From: Friedmanniella luteola
Lineage (GTDB): Bacteria > Actinomycetota > Actinomycetes > Propionibacteriales > Propionibacteriaceae
Reading direction: 5' to 3'
Length of the DNA: 64,000 nt
NCBI RefSeq assembly: GCF_900105065.1
Contig: NZ_LT629749.1
Coordinates: 3,658,001-3,722,000 of the forward strand
Below are positions 46,978 through 56,398 of the stretch, one piece after another. Under the pieces are notes generated by a model. That model was not told where the DNA came from. It did no database searches and saw nothing but the letters and a program-made list of their open reading frames with translations. The translations under genes and the position numbers were made by a program. Each line of letters begins with the position of its first letter. Within the stretch, counting starts at the first letter, position 1.

Positions 46978-48516
46978 TCACTCCTCCGGCGCCCGCAGGG
47001 GACCGCCGAGGGCCCGGACCGTCGCCAGGGTGTCCACCTCGTCGGGGGTCTTGTCGTCCCGGTAGCGCAGCACCCGTGCGAACCGCAGGGCGACGCCGCC
47101 CGGGTAGCGCGTCGAGGCCTGCAGCCCGTCGACGGCGATCTCGGCCACCAGCGGCGGGTCGACGTGCACGGTGCCCGGGCTGCGCCGCACCTCCCGGGCC
47201 AGCAGCTGCTCGGTCTGCCAGCCCAGCAGCGCGTCGGTCAACCCCTTGAAGGTCTTGCCCAGCATGACCAGCTCCCCGGTCCCGGGGTCGCGGGCGGCCA
47301 GGTGGAGGTTCGACAGCCAGCCCTGCCGCCGGCCGTGCCCCCACTCGGCGGCGACCACCGCGAGGTCGAACGTGTGCCGGGGCTTAACCTTGACCCAGGC
47401 CGCGTCCCGCCGGCCGGCGGCGTAGGGGGCCTGCAGGTTCTTGACCACGACCCCCTCGTAGCCCTGCCCCACCGCCTCGGTGAAGGCGTCGGCGACGGCC
47501 GCCGCGTCGGTGCAGGTCCGCCGGGGGACCAGCAGCGCGGCGGGCACGACCTGCTCCATCACGGCGAGCCGCTCGTGCAGCGGCTCGTCCAGCAGGTCGC
47601 GGCCGTCGACGTGCAGCAGGTCGAAGAAGAACACCCGGAGCGGGCTGCCCCCGGGGTCGGGGTCGGTCCCGCTCATCGTCCGCGACGCCACCACCTGGAA
47701 CGCCTCCGGCGTGCCGTCCGGTCGGAGCGCCAGCACCTCGCCGTCCAGGACCAGCTGCCGGTGCGGGAGCGCGCGGGCGACCGCGACGACGTCGGGCAGG
47801 CGGGCGGTGATGTCGTCGAGGCTGCGGGTGAAGACCGTCACCGCCTCCCCGTCCCGGTGCACCTGGACGCGGACCCCGTCGAGCTTCGCGTCCACGACGG
47901 CGGGCAGCCCGCTGCGCTCGACGGCGGCCTCCGGCCCGGGGGCGGCGGCCGCGAGCATCGGCTGCACGGCCGTGCCGACGCGCAGCCCGACGGCCTCGAG
48001 CGCGGGCAGGCCGCCGCCCACCAGGAGGACGGCGGCGGTGGTCGTGGACGAGGTCAGCATGGCCGCCCGCCGGACGGCGGCGACGGGCACCCCGAAGGCG
48101 GCGGCGAGGCCCTCCTGGACCTGGGACTCCAGGGCGCCCTGCCGCAGCTCCCCCGAGACCAGTCCGGCGACGAGGCGCTGCTCGGCCGCCGTGGCCCGCG
48201 CCAGCAGCTCCCGGACCGCGGCCGTCCGCGCCGACGCGGAGCCGGCCCCCGCGAGCTCGGCCACCGCGGCGAAGGTGGCGTCGACCTCGGCCACCGTGAG
48301 CGTCGGCTCCGCCGCCGGGGGCGGGGCGTCCTGCAGCGTCCGCCAGCCCACGCCGGTGCGCCGCTGGCGCAGCCCTCCGCTGAGGTAGGCCACGACCACC
48401 TCGACGTCCCGGGGCGCCGTCTCCCGCAGGAGACCGGCGATGAGGTCGCGCTTGGCCAGCCGCGACCGGGTCGCCGCCAGCGCCGTCGAGGTCTCCGCCA
48501 ACCGGCTCAACAACAT
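46978..48516 (-). CDS. lig: ATP-dependent DNA ligase, LigB type
   Basis: 512 residues. The N-terminal DNA-binding region (1-190) includes LVSGELRQGALESQVQEGLAAAFG. The adenylation lysine is K211 in VVDAKLDGVRVQVHRDG. LVLDGEVLAL, FFFDLLHVDG, YEGVVVKNLQAPYAAGRRDAAWVKVKP (motifs IV-V) and an OB-fold end (TFKGLTDALLGWQ...VALRFARVLRYRDDK) complete the enzyme. Such ligases accompany the NAD ligase in actinomycetes and act in repair. The ATG at 48516 is chosen as the family start; CATGAT 6 bases upstream hints at a leaderless message. Confidence 0.92.
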   Translation of the reverse strand: MLLSRLAETSTALAATRSRLAKRDLIAGLLRETAPRDVEVVVAYLSGGLRQRRTGVGWRTLQDAPPPAAEPTLTVAEVDATFAAVAELAGAGSASARTAAVRELLARATAAEQRLVAGLVSGELRQGALESQVQEGLAAAFGVPVAAVRRAAMLTSSTTTAAVLLVGGGLPALEAVGLRVGTAVQPMLAAAAPGPEAAVERSGLPAVVDAKLDGVRVQVHRDGEAVTVFTRSLDDITARLPDVVAVARALPHRQLVLDGEVLALRPDGTPEAFQVVASRTMSGTDPDPGGSPLRVFFFDLLHVDGRDLLDEPLHERLAVMEQVVPAALLVPRRTCTDAAAVADAFTEAVGQGYEGVVVKNLQAPYAAGRRDAAWVKVKPRHTFDLAVVAAEWGHGRRQGWLSNLHLAARDPGTGELVMLGKTFKGLTDALLGWQTEQLLAREVRRSPGTVHVDPPLVAEIAVDGLQASTRYPGGVALRFARVLRYRDDKTPDEVDTLATVRALGGPLRAPEE

Positions 48517-49077
48517 GGAGGCATCATGCCGCGCACCGCCGACAGGCCGGTCGGCGCGGCGGGAGGGCGCCCCGCCCGGCACCGGTGTGCTAGGAAGACG
48601 GGGCTGCTCGGCGGGTCACCCTTGCGTGAAGAATGCGGGACCGGGCCGCCCGGCCCATTGACACCGAACCGGTTAAGTGATGGGTTGACCCCCAGACGTT
48701 CGACGGAGAGCGAGGACTGACGACGATGTTGCCTGCCGGGGGCCGGCTCTGCCCTGCCGCCTGCCCAGGGGGGCGCGCAGCCTGCCCTGGTGCCGCACCG
48801 GCGCCACGAACCACCTCCAGGTCTGACCCCACCGCCCCGGACCCATCCCCCGCGGCGTCGTGGTGAGGTCTGCGGACCCCCGGGTCCCGGACCGCGGGCA
48901 CCGGGCTCCCCGGTGCCGCCCGGTCGACGGCGCAGCCAGCGTCGCCACCACCGCAGCTCCACCCCGCCTGCCCACGGGCTGACCGCTGCCCACGCGGCTG
49001 CTCATCACCCCTCCACCCGCTCCGACCGCTCGACTCATCGACCACAGCAACGACGCGAATCCTTCGAAAGGACCTCG
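48517..49077. other. Long intergenic region before the ABC importer operon
   Basis: 561 bp with no supportable gene. It holds a promoter/operator candidate at 48658-48686, and a 9-bp GGCACCGGG/CCCGGTGCC hairpin at 48897-48917. If the promoter is right, the transcript has a leader of almost 400 bases. No riboswitch class was recognised. Confidence 0.5.
48658..48686 (+). promoter_or_regulatory. Possible promoter with LacI-like operator upstream of the importer operon
   Basis: TTGACA (48658-48663) is followed 17 bases later by a weak TGGGTT. Between them lies CCGAACCGGTTAAG (48664-48677), whose AACCGGTT core with central CG resembles LacI-family operators. The -10 is poor, so the promoter assignment is tentative. 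Confidence 0.4.
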
Positions 49078-50904
49078 ATGACCCACCCCCAGATCGACCC
49101 GGCCAGCCCCGCCCTCGGCGGCGGCACCCCGGCCCAGCCGTGGGGCACCAGCCGCCGCCGCTTCCTCTCCCTGTCCGGCCTCGCCGTCGGCGGGGCGCTC
49201 GTCGGCGTCGGCGCCACGGGCTGCGGCACGGCGCAGACGGGCAACAGCACCGACGGCGGGACCGCCAAGGGGCGTCCCGGCGCCTCCGGCGACACCTTCT
49301 TCGTCGCCGGCTTCCAGTGGGGCCCGCCCACCAACTTCAACCCGGTCGGCGCCACCCCGCAGTGGCCCACGGCGGGTCGCCAGAGCCAGCTCATCTACGA
49401 GTCGCTGGTCCGGTTCAACCTGATCGACGGCTCGTTCGCCCCGGGCCTGGGCAAGGAGATCCAGGACACCGACGACACGACGCTCACCGTGCCGCTGCAG
49501 GACGGCACCAAGTTCTCCGACGGCACCGAGCTGACCGCCGACGACGTCGTCTTCACCTTCGAACTGGCGAACAAGGTGAGCACGCCGAACTCCAGCGTGT
49601 GGACCTACCTCGACTCGGTCACCGCCTCGGACCCGCGGACCGTCGTGTTCAAGATCAAGACCAAGCCGTACAACCCGGGCTCGGTCAAGGACGCCATCGC
49701 GAACGTCTACATCCTGCCGAAGGCGATCTGGAGCCAGTTCAGCGAGGACAAGGTCACCGCCGAGACCAACCTCCAGCCCATCGGCAGCGGCCCCTACCTG
49801 ATGGACAAGGCCGACCAGACCCAGGTGGCCCTCAAGCGCAACGACGACTACTGGGGCAAGGAGGTCTTCGGCACCCCGGCGCCGCTGGCCATCGTGCACC
49901 CGATCTTCAAGAGCAACAACGACGGTGACCTCAAGCTGGCCAGCGGCGAGATCGACGCCAGCCAGCAGTTCACCGCGCAGATCTGGAAGATGTGGGAGGA
50001 CCAGAAGAAGCCGGTCAAGACCTGGCTCAAGGACAAGCCCTACTACCTCCCCGGCAACCTGCCGCTGCTGATCATGAACCTCGACCGCAAGGGCCTGGAC
50101 AACCCGAAGGTGCGGCGGGCGATCGCCTACGCGATCGACTACCCGAACATCGCGGCCACGGCCATGTCGAGCTACTCCGACCCGGCGAAGGCCAGCCTCA
50201 TCGTCCCCGTCGGCTACGAGTCGAAGTACTTCGACCAGGCGGGCGTCGACTCCGAGGGCTGGTCCTTCAACAAGGAGAAGGCCATCGAGATCCTCGAGGG
50301 CGAGCTCAACTGCACCAAGGGCTCCGACGGCATCTACTCCCTGCCGGACGGCACCAAGCTGGGCGGCTGGGAGCTGATCACCCCGACGGGTTGGACCGAC
50401 TGGAACACCGCCTGCGAGATCGTCGCCAAGTCCGCCAAGGCGGTCGGCATCGGCATCGAGACGAAGTTCCCGCAGGCCCCGACCATGCAGAAGGCCATGC
50501 AGAACCAGGACTTCGACCTCTGCATGTACTCCTACACCGGCGTCACCGCGGCCAGCCCGTGGGTGCGCTTCCGCGACGCGATGGACGACCGCGGCGTGGC
50601 TGCGGCGGGCAAGTCGGCCTTCTTCAACTACAACCGGTTCTCCCACCCCGACGTGCCGGGCCTGCTCGACGCGGCGGCCGGGGCGAAGACCGACGACGAG
50701 GCGAAGACGGCCTACACCGCGCTCGACAAGATCTACCGCGAGCAGATCCCCGTCGTGCCGCTGATGTACCGCCCGCTGGAGTTCTACGAGGTGAACGAGA
50801 CGAACTGGACGGGTTTCCCGACCGAGGACAACCCGTACGCCCCGCCGATGTGGCAGGGAGCCGGCATCGACTGGCTGTTCAAGATCAAGAAGGTCGGCAG
50901 CTAG
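49078..50904 (+). CDS. Family-5 ABC substrate-binding lipoprotein
   Basis: 608 residues. The N-terminus SRRRFLSLSGLAVGGALVGVGATGCG combines a Tat-like twin-arginine motif and a lipobox, so it is an exported lipoprotein. The body is an SBP family 5 protein: QLIYESLVRFNLIDGSFAPGLGKEI, DGTELTADDVVFTFELA, GSGPYLMDKADQTQVALKRNDDYWG, NLDRKGLDNPKVRRAIAYAIDY. This group binds peptides or, in several cases, oligosaccharides. GAAAGGA precedes the ATG. It leads a five-gene importer operon. Confidence 0.92.
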   Translation: MTHPQIDPASPALGGGTPAQPWGTSRRRFLSLSGLAVGGALVGVGATGCGTAQTGNSTDGGTAKGRPGASGDTFFVAGFQWGPPTNFNPVGATPQWPTAGRQSQLIYESLVRFNLIDGSFAPGLGKEIQDTDDTTLTVPLQDGTKFSDGTELTADDVVFTFELANKVSTPNSSVWTYLDSVTASDPRTVVFKIKTKPYNPGSVKDAIANVYILPKAIWSQFSEDKVTAETNLQPIGSGPYLMDKADQTQVALKRNDDYWGKEVFGTPAPLAIVHPIFKSNNDGDLKLASGEIDASQQFTAQIWKMWEDQKKPVKTWLKDKPYYLPGNLPLLIMNLDRKGLDNPKVRRAIAYAIDYPNIAATAMSSYSDPAKASLIVPVGYESKYFDQAGVDSEGWSFNKEKAIEILEGELNCTKGSDGIYSLPDGTKLGGWELITPTGWTDWNTACEIVAKSAKAVGIGIETKFPQAPTMQKAMQNQDFDLCMYSYTGVTAASPWVRFRDAMDDRGVAAAGKSAFFNYNRFSHPDVPGLLDAAAGAKTDDEAKTAYTALDKIYREQIPVVPLMYRPLEFYEVNETNWTGFPTEDNPYAPPMWQGAGIDWLFKIKKVGS

Positions 50905-50937
50905 AGGACCACGAGAGAGCGAGAGGACTAGCCGACC

Positions 50938-51948
50938 ATGGGCTTGACCCGTTACCTCGGACGAAGACTGCTGTGGTTCTTCGGCACCCTCGTGGTGGCG
51001 TTGCTGCTCAACTTCTTCCTGCCACGCCTGATCCCGGGGAACCCGGTGGACTCCATCGTCAGCAACCTGGCCCGAGGTGGCGGGGTCGGCGGCGAGGACC
51101 TGAGGATCATCTACGAGAACTACAACCGCGAGTTCGGCCTCGACAAGCCGATCTGGCAGCAGTTCTTCATCTACCTGGGCCAGCTGGCCCAGGGTGACCT
51201 CGGGACCTCGTTCGCCCAGTACCCCGCCTCGGTCAACACCCTGGTCGCGCAGTCCCTGCCCTGGAGCATCGTGCTCCAGGTGCCGGCCATCCTCATCGGC
51301 TGGGTCGTCGGGAACATCCTCGGCGCGATGGCCGCCTTCCGCGGCGGGTGGTTCGACCGCGGCGCCTTCGTGACGTCGCTGTTCGCCACCTCCGTCCCCT
51401 ACTACTGCCTGGCGATCCTGCTGCTGTTCATCTGCGGGGTCCAGCTGGGCGTCCTGCCGATCGGCGGCGCCTACTCCTTCGGGCTCACGCCCGAGTTCAG
51501 CGCCGCGTTCTTCGGTGACGCGATCACCTACTTCTGGCTGCCGTTCTGGTCGCTGGTGGTCGTGTTCATCGGGGGTCAGGCCGTCGGCATGCGCTCGATG
51601 GCCATCTACGAGCTGGGTGCCGACTACGTCAACTACGGCCGGGGTCTGGGGCTCACCGACAACCGGATCACGGGCTACGTGTTCCGCAACGCGATGCTGC
51701 CCCAGATCACCGGCCTGGCCCTGTCGATCAGCGGCCTGGTCGGCGGCGCCCTGGTGACGGAGCTCGTCTTCTCCTACCCAGGCGTGGGCACCTTGTTGTT
51801 CAATGCGATCAGCACGGTCGACTACCCGGTCATCCAGGCGGTCACCCTGATCATCACGTTGGCCGTGCTGCTGGCCAACTTCGCCGTCGACATCGTCAAC
51901 GGACTGATCGACCCCCGGATCCGGGCTGCACAGAGTGGAGAGCGCTGA
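50938..51948 (+). CDS. ABC importer permease (DppB type)
   Basis: 336 residues and six helices. It has the family-5 N-terminal anchor (FGTLVVALLLNFFLPRLIPGNPVDS) and the EAA-like loop MRSMAIYELGADYVNYGRGLGLTDNRITGYVFRNAMLP. It forms the channel with the next gene, whose ATG overlaps its stop (TGATG). Confidence 0.93.
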   Translation: MGLTRYLGRRLLWFFGTLVVALLLNFFLPRLIPGNPVDSIVSNLARGGGVGGEDLRIIYENYNREFGLDKPIWQQFFIYLGQLAQGDLGTSFAQYPASVNTLVAQSLPWSIVLQVPAILIGWVVGNILGAMAAFRGGWFDRGAFVTSLFATSVPYYCLAILLLFICGVQLGVLPIGGAYSFGLTPEFSAAFFGDAITYFWLPFWSLVVVFIGGQAVGMRSMAIYELGADYVNYGRGLGLTDNRITGYVFRNAMLPQITGLALSISGLVGGALVTELVFSYPGVGTLLFNAISTVDYPVIQAVTLIITLAVLLANFAVDIVNGLIDPRIRAAQSGER

Positions 51949-52910
51949 TGAAGGCGATCAACCTGACGCCCCGGTTCTGGGTCGCGGCCAGCCTGGTGAT
52001 CTTCACCCTGGTGGTGGGGCTGATCGGCCCCTTCGTGGTCGGGACCGACCCCGACGCGGTCATCGGCGGGCTCTACGACAAGCCCGCCGGCGGCCTGCCG
52101 ATGCTGCTCGGCACCGACAACGAGGGCCAGAGCGTGATGGCCAACCTCGTCTACGGCACCCGCACGTCGCTGCTGGTGGGCCTGGTCGCCGGCCTCATCG
52201 CCAGCGTCATCGGCCTGGTCCTCGGCCTGGTGGCCGGCTACCAGGGCGGCTGGCTGGACGACGTCATCTCCGGCCTGACCAACGTGGCGCTGGCCATCCC
52301 CTCCATCGTGCTGGTGATCCTGCTCGGCATCGCGCTCAACGACCGGAGCTCGCTGGCCCTGGCCTTCATCATCGGCATCACGTCGTGGCCCTGGATGGCC
52401 CGCGCGGTGCGCGCGCAGTCCACCAGCATCCGCTCGCGCGAGCACATCGACGTCGCCCGGCTCTCGGGGGCGTCCTGGTTCTCCATCCTCAGCCGCGACG
52501 TGCTGCCCTACCTGCTGAGCTACGTGGTGATGGCCTTCGTCCTCCAGGTCTCGGGCGCGATCCTGGCCGAGGCCGCCCTCAGCCTGCTGGGCCTCGGCCC
52601 GTCCGGGACCACCAGCCTCGGCGTGATGCTCTACTGGGCGCTGGCCTGGGGCTCCATCCGCACCGGCGCCTGGTGGGCCTTCCTGCCCCCCACGGTGATG
52701 CTCACCCTGATCGCCTTCTCGCTGCTGCTGCTGCAGTCCAGCCTCGACGAGGTCTTCAACCCGCGGCTGCGCCGCGGCAAGCTGGCCAAGCGCAAGACCA
52801 AGGGGGGCCAGAGCCTGCCGGCACCGGCCAGCTCGCAGGTCCCCACCCCGATCGGGGCGGCCGGCATCGTCGAGTCCCCCGTCCCCGCCTCGACCGGAGG
52901 AACCCGATGA
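51948..52910 (+). CDS. ABC importer permease (DppC type)
   Basis: 320 residues. Conserved parts are LLGTDNEGQSVMANLVYGTRTSLLVGLVAG and the EAA loop ARAVRAQSTSIRSREHIDVARLSGASW, with AEAALSLLGLGPSG. A basic, Pro-rich C-terminal tail of about 45 residues is longer than usual. Its stop overlaps the next ATG (ATGA). Confidence 0.93.
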   Translation: MKAINLTPRFWVAASLVIFTLVVGLIGPFVVGTDPDAVIGGLYDKPAGGLPMLLGTDNEGQSVMANLVYGTRTSLLVGLVAGLIASVIGLVLGLVAGYQGGWLDDVISGLTNVALAIPSIVLVILLGIALNDRSSLALAFIIGITSWPWMARAVRAQSTSIRSREHIDVARLSGASWFSILSRDVLPYLLSYVVMAFVLQVSGAILAEAALSLLGLGPSGTTSLGVMLYWALAWGSIRTGAWWAFLPPTVMLTLIAFSLLLLQSSLDEVFNPRLRRGKLAKRKTKGGQSLPAPASSQVPTPIGAAGIVESPVPASTGGTR

Positions 52911-54073
52911 CCACCCGGCTGCTCAACGCCGAGAACCTGCGCGCGGCCTACCGCACGCCCGACGGCCGGCAGGTCTTCGCCGTCGACGACGTCAGCGTCT
53001 ACATCAACGAGGGCGAGGTCCTCGGGGTCGCCGGCGAGTCCGGCTGCGGCAAGTCCACCCTCGGGGCCATCCTGTCCCTGACGACCCGTCCCCCGCTCTA
53101 CGTCGAGAGCGGGACGCTGGAGATCGACGGCAAACGGCAGGAGCTGGGCGAGCGGAGCAAGATCCCGCGCACCTGGCGCGGGTCGGTCGTCTCGCTGCTG
53201 CCGCAGGGGGCGATGAACTCCATCAGCCCCACCCAGCGGGTCCGTGACCTGGTGTTCGACGTGGTGCGCGCCCACGACCGCACCGTCAAGCGCGACGAGG
53301 CGCTGGACCGGGCCCGGGACCGCCTCAAGTCCCTGGACCTGCCGGTCCGGGTGCTCGACTCCTACCCGCACCAGCTGTCGGGGGGCATGAAGCAGCGCAC
53401 GGTGACGATCATCTCCACGCTGCTCAACCCGCGGCTGCTGATCGCCGACGAGCCCACGTCCGCGCTGGACGTGTCCTCGCAGAAGGCGCTGATCGACATG
53501 CTGCTGCAGATGCTGGAGCAGAAGATCATGTCCGGCGTCGTCTTCGTCACCCACGACCTGCCCGTGCTGCGCACCGTCTCGGACCGGATCGCGATCATGT
53601 ACGCGGGCAAGATCGTCGAGGTGGGGGACGCCGACGAGATCACCGAGCGTCCCCGGCACCCCTACGCGGCGGCCCTGCTCAGCGCCGTCCTGGTGCCCGA
53701 GCCGCGCTACCGCGAGATGCGGGTCTTCGGCATCCCGGGCTCGCCGCCCAACCTGCTGAACCCGCCCTCGGGCTGCCGGTTCCACCCGCGCTGCGGGGTG
53801 GCCTACGAGGAGTGCTCGCACGACGAGCCGCCGCACGTCGGCGACGAGCTGCGGTTCTCGAAGTGCTTCTGGGCCAAGAAGCACCCGGGCGAGTCGGTGC
53901 CCCTCAAGGCGGTGACCTCGGAGTCGCTGGCGGACGCCGACCCGGTCGTCGGCTCGGGCGTCACGGCGCAGTCCGACCACCACGACGACGAGGACGGGGC
54001 CGCACCGGCGGCGATGGCGGAGAGCCGCGCCGACACCTCCCGCGAGGTCCCGACCGGAGGGGTGTCCGCATGA
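52907..54073 (+). CDS. ABC importer ATPase (DppD/OppD type)
   Basis: 388 residues. Walker A GESGCGKSTLGAIL, signature QLSGGMKQRTVTII, Walker B LLIADEPTSALDV, and THDLPVL. The C-terminal oligopeptide-transporter domain has the CxxHPRC-type cluster (GCRFHPRCGVAYEEC), with cysteines that hold an iron-sulfur cluster in some DppD/F proteins. An acidic tail of about 60 residues follows. Confidence 0.93.
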   Translation: MTTRLLNAENLRAAYRTPDGRQVFAVDDVSVYINEGEVLGVAGESGCGKSTLGAILSLTTRPPLYVESGTLEIDGKRQELGERSKIPRTWRGSVVSLLPQGAMNSISPTQRVRDLVFDVVRAHDRTVKRDEALDRARDRLKSLDLPVRVLDSYPHQLSGGMKQRTVTIISTLLNPRLLIADEPTSALDVSSQKALIDMLLQMLEQKIMSGVVFVTHDLPVLRTVSDRIAIMYAGKIVEVGDADEITERPRHPYAAALLSAVLVPEPRYREMRVFGIPGSPPNLLNPPSGCRFHPRCGVAYEECSHDEPPHVGDELRFSKCFWAKKHPGESVPLKAVTSESLADADPVVGSGVTAQSDHHDDEDGAAPAAMAESRADTSREVPTGGVSA

Positions 54074-54912
54074 GCGAGGACGTGCTGGTCGCCCGAGGGG
54101 TCGGCAAGACCTTCGGCCACGGCAAGAACGCCGTCGAGGCCGTCAAGGACGTCTCCTTCGCCCTGGCGGAGAACGAGGTCGTCACCGTGGTCGGCGAGAG
54201 CGGCTCCGGCAAGTCGACGCTGGCGCGGATGGTGCTGGGCCTGATGCCGATCACCACCGGCTCGCTGACCTTCCGCGGTCACGACGTGAGCAAGATGAAC
54301 GCGAAGGCCCGGACCGACTACTGGAAGGACGTCCAGGCGGTCTTCCAGGACCCGTTCTCGGCCTTCAACCAGTTCTTCACGGTGCGCCGCCTGCTGGCGC
54401 GCTCCAGCCGGCTGCTCGACGACAAGGTGGGCCAGGAGCGGCTCGAGGAGTCGCTGGGCTACGTCGGGCTGCACGCGAAGGACGTGCTGGACCGCTTCCC
54501 GCACGAGCTCTCCGGCGGCCAGCGCCAGCGGGTGATGATCGCCCGGGCGCTGATGATGCGGCCGAAGCTGCTGGTCGCCGACGAGGCCACCTCGATGCTC
54601 GACGCGTCGCTGCGGGTCAACGTGCTCAACGTGCTCACCGACCTGCGGGACCAGCTGGGCATGACCGTGCTCTTCATCACCCACGACATCGGGCAGGCCT
54701 GCTACGTGGCCGACCGGGTGCTCGTCATGGAGCACGGGGTGATGGTGGAGCAGGGCAGGGCCGAGGACGTCATCTTCAACCCGCAGCACGAGTACACCCA
54801 GCGCCTGCTGGCCGACGTGCCGAAGCTGCACCAGGGTGCCGAGGAGCCCGACGGGCTCATCGAGGGCGGCGCGCCCGACGCCCCCACCGGGGCGCACGCC
54901 CAACGGGTCTAG
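54070..54912 (+). CDS. ABC importer ATPase (DppF/OppF type)
   Basis: 280 residues. Walker A GESGSGKSTLARMVLG, QDPFSAFNQFFTVRR, signature ELSGGQRQRVMIARALM, Walker B LLVADEATSMLDAS, THDIGQA. It lacks the Cys-rich C-terminal cluster of its partner. The ATG overlaps the previous stop; it is the last gene of the operon. Confidence 0.93.
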   Translation: MSEDVLVARGVGKTFGHGKNAVEAVKDVSFALAENEVVTVVGESGSGKSTLARMVLGLMPITTGSLTFRGHDVSKMNAKARTDYWKDVQAVFQDPFSAFNQFFTVRRLLARSSRLLDDKVGQERLEESLGYVGLHAKDVLDRFPHELSGGQRQRVMIARALMMRPKLLVADEATSMLDASLRVNVLNVLTDLRDQLGMTVLFITHDIGQACYVADRVLVMEHGVMVEQGRAEDVIFNPQHEYTQRLLADVPKLHQGAEEPDGLIEGGAPDAPTGAHAQRV

Positions 54913-54994
54913 GACCCATCCCCCGACTGCGAGGTCGGCCGCGGAACAGGCCCCGCGGCTGGCCTCGCGCTCCCCTGGCCGGCGTGCCCGCGGG

Positions 54995-56281
54995 TCAGCC
55001 GGCCGCGGCGCCCAGCGGGACCAGGACCGGGCTCGACCCCCGTGGGCGGCCCGGTCCCAGCCGCTGCACCAGGACTACGCTCGCGGTGATGGCCGCGCCG
55101 GCCGCCAGCATCGACCCGAAGCGCAACGGCACGAGTGGGTCGTCGGCCAGGTAGGACAGGTAGGTCGAGGTCGAGGCGACCTGCAGCAGCACGGCCACGG
55201 CGGCGAAGCGCCGGTCGACCGCCACCGCCGTGACGACGGCCAGCACCTCCGCCACGGAGAAGTACCGCTCGTGCATGTCGGGCAGCAGCAGCGGCACCAC
55301 GAGGGTGGCGGTGGCCGCCACCAGCAGCACCTCGGAGCCGTCCAGCCGGCGGCGACGGCGCAGCAGCCAGATCCCGAAGCCGAGGGCCACCAGACCGGCC
55401 AGCACGAGCCCGGCGACCTTCCACCCCTCCCCCGCCCCCGAGGGCAGCCAGGCGTAGGGCGTCGGGGCGTTGTAGGTGAAGCTCGACGCCCCGGTACCGC
55501 CACCGCCTCCGCCGAAGCCCCCGCGCCCGGACGGGGCGCCGCCGGCCCCGGCGCGACCCGCCGCGGCGCCGACGGCTCCCGAGCTGTTCGTCACCTGGGC
55601 GGGGTAGACGGCGAGCTGGCTCAGCAGCCCCCGGCCCGCGACCCTGGCCGGCACCAGGGCCGCGAGGAACGCGGCCGGTGCCGCGAGCAGGCTGGTCAGC
55701 CGGTGCCGGTTGAGGACCAGGACCACGACCAGCACGGGCAGGAAGAAGACGGCCTGCAGCTTGACGGCGAAGGCCAGCCCGAACAGGGCCGAGGCCAGCC
55801 AGGGCCGCCGACGCAGCAGGGCCAGCAGGCTGGCCGCGCAGCCGGCGGTGTAGACGGCGTCGCACTGCCCCCAGGCCGCGCTGTTGAGGACCACCGTCGG
55901 CAGCAGCAGCACCACCCCGGCGGCCAGCACGGGCAGCCACCGGGAACCCGGCCGCAGCACCGCGGTGATCCGGTGCACCAGCGCCGCCAGCAGCAGGTCG
56001 AAGGCCACCGAGAGCGCCTTGACCGCGACCAGCGGGCCGACCGGCAGCAGCGTGGTCAGCCACAGCAGGACGAGGTAGGGGGTGTTGTAGTTCGAGAACG
56101 GCTCGGCGAGGGCCGCGAAGCCGCCCTCGTCCAGCACCGTCCACCAGGGCAGCAGGAAGGCCCGGTAGTCGGCGGAGACGACGTCGACGACCCGCCAGCG
56201 CACGACGAGCGCGACGGCGACGAGGACGGCCAGCACCAGGGGCGGCAGCAGCCGGCGGGACGGGGTCGGGGCAGGGGTCAT
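54995..56281 (-). CDS. Polytopic membrane glycosyltransferase (mannosyltransferase-like)
   Basis: 428 residues with about ten helices. The acidic first loop (SADYRAFLLPWWTVLDEGGFAAL) and SNYNTPYLVLLWL are typical of GT-C type, polyprenyl-phosphate-sugar dependent transferases; WGQCDAVYTAGCAASLLALLRRRPWLA is the segment conserved in actinobacterial mannosyltransferase-like proteins. A Gly-rich loop (about 250-285) is unusual. DMHERYFSVAEVLAVV is a conserved late loop. The ATG at 56281 was chosen; the acceptor is unknown. Confidence 0.75.
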   Translation of the reverse strand: MTPAPTPSRRLLPPLVLAVLVAVALVVRWRVVDVVSADYRAFLLPWWTVLDEGGFAALAEPFSNYNTPYLVLLWLTTLLPVGPLVAVKALSVAFDLLLAALVHRITAVLRPGSRWLPVLAAGVVLLLPTVVLNSAAWGQCDAVYTAGCAASLLALLRRRPWLASALFGLAFAVKLQAVFFLPVLVVVLVLNRHRLTSLLAAPAAFLAALVPARVAGRGLLSQLAVYPAQVTNSSGAVGAAAGRAGAGGAPSGRGGFGGGGGGTGASSFTYNAPTPYAWLPSGAGEGWKVAGLVLAGLVALGFGIWLLRRRRRLDGSEVLLVAATATLVVPLLLPDMHERYFSVAEVLAVVTAVAVDRRFAAVAVLLQVASTSTYLSYLADDPLVPLRFGSMLAAGAAITASVVLVQRLGPGRPRGSSPVLVPLGAAAG

Positions 56282-56398
56282 GGCAGGTCCTCGGACGACG
56301 GGGGCGCCGCCCGGTCCGGGTGGCCCCCTCACCGTGGCGGGGCCGGCTGTCCCGCCCCTGTGCCCGCCCTGTGCCAGCCCTGCGGGTGGGTGCCGCGG

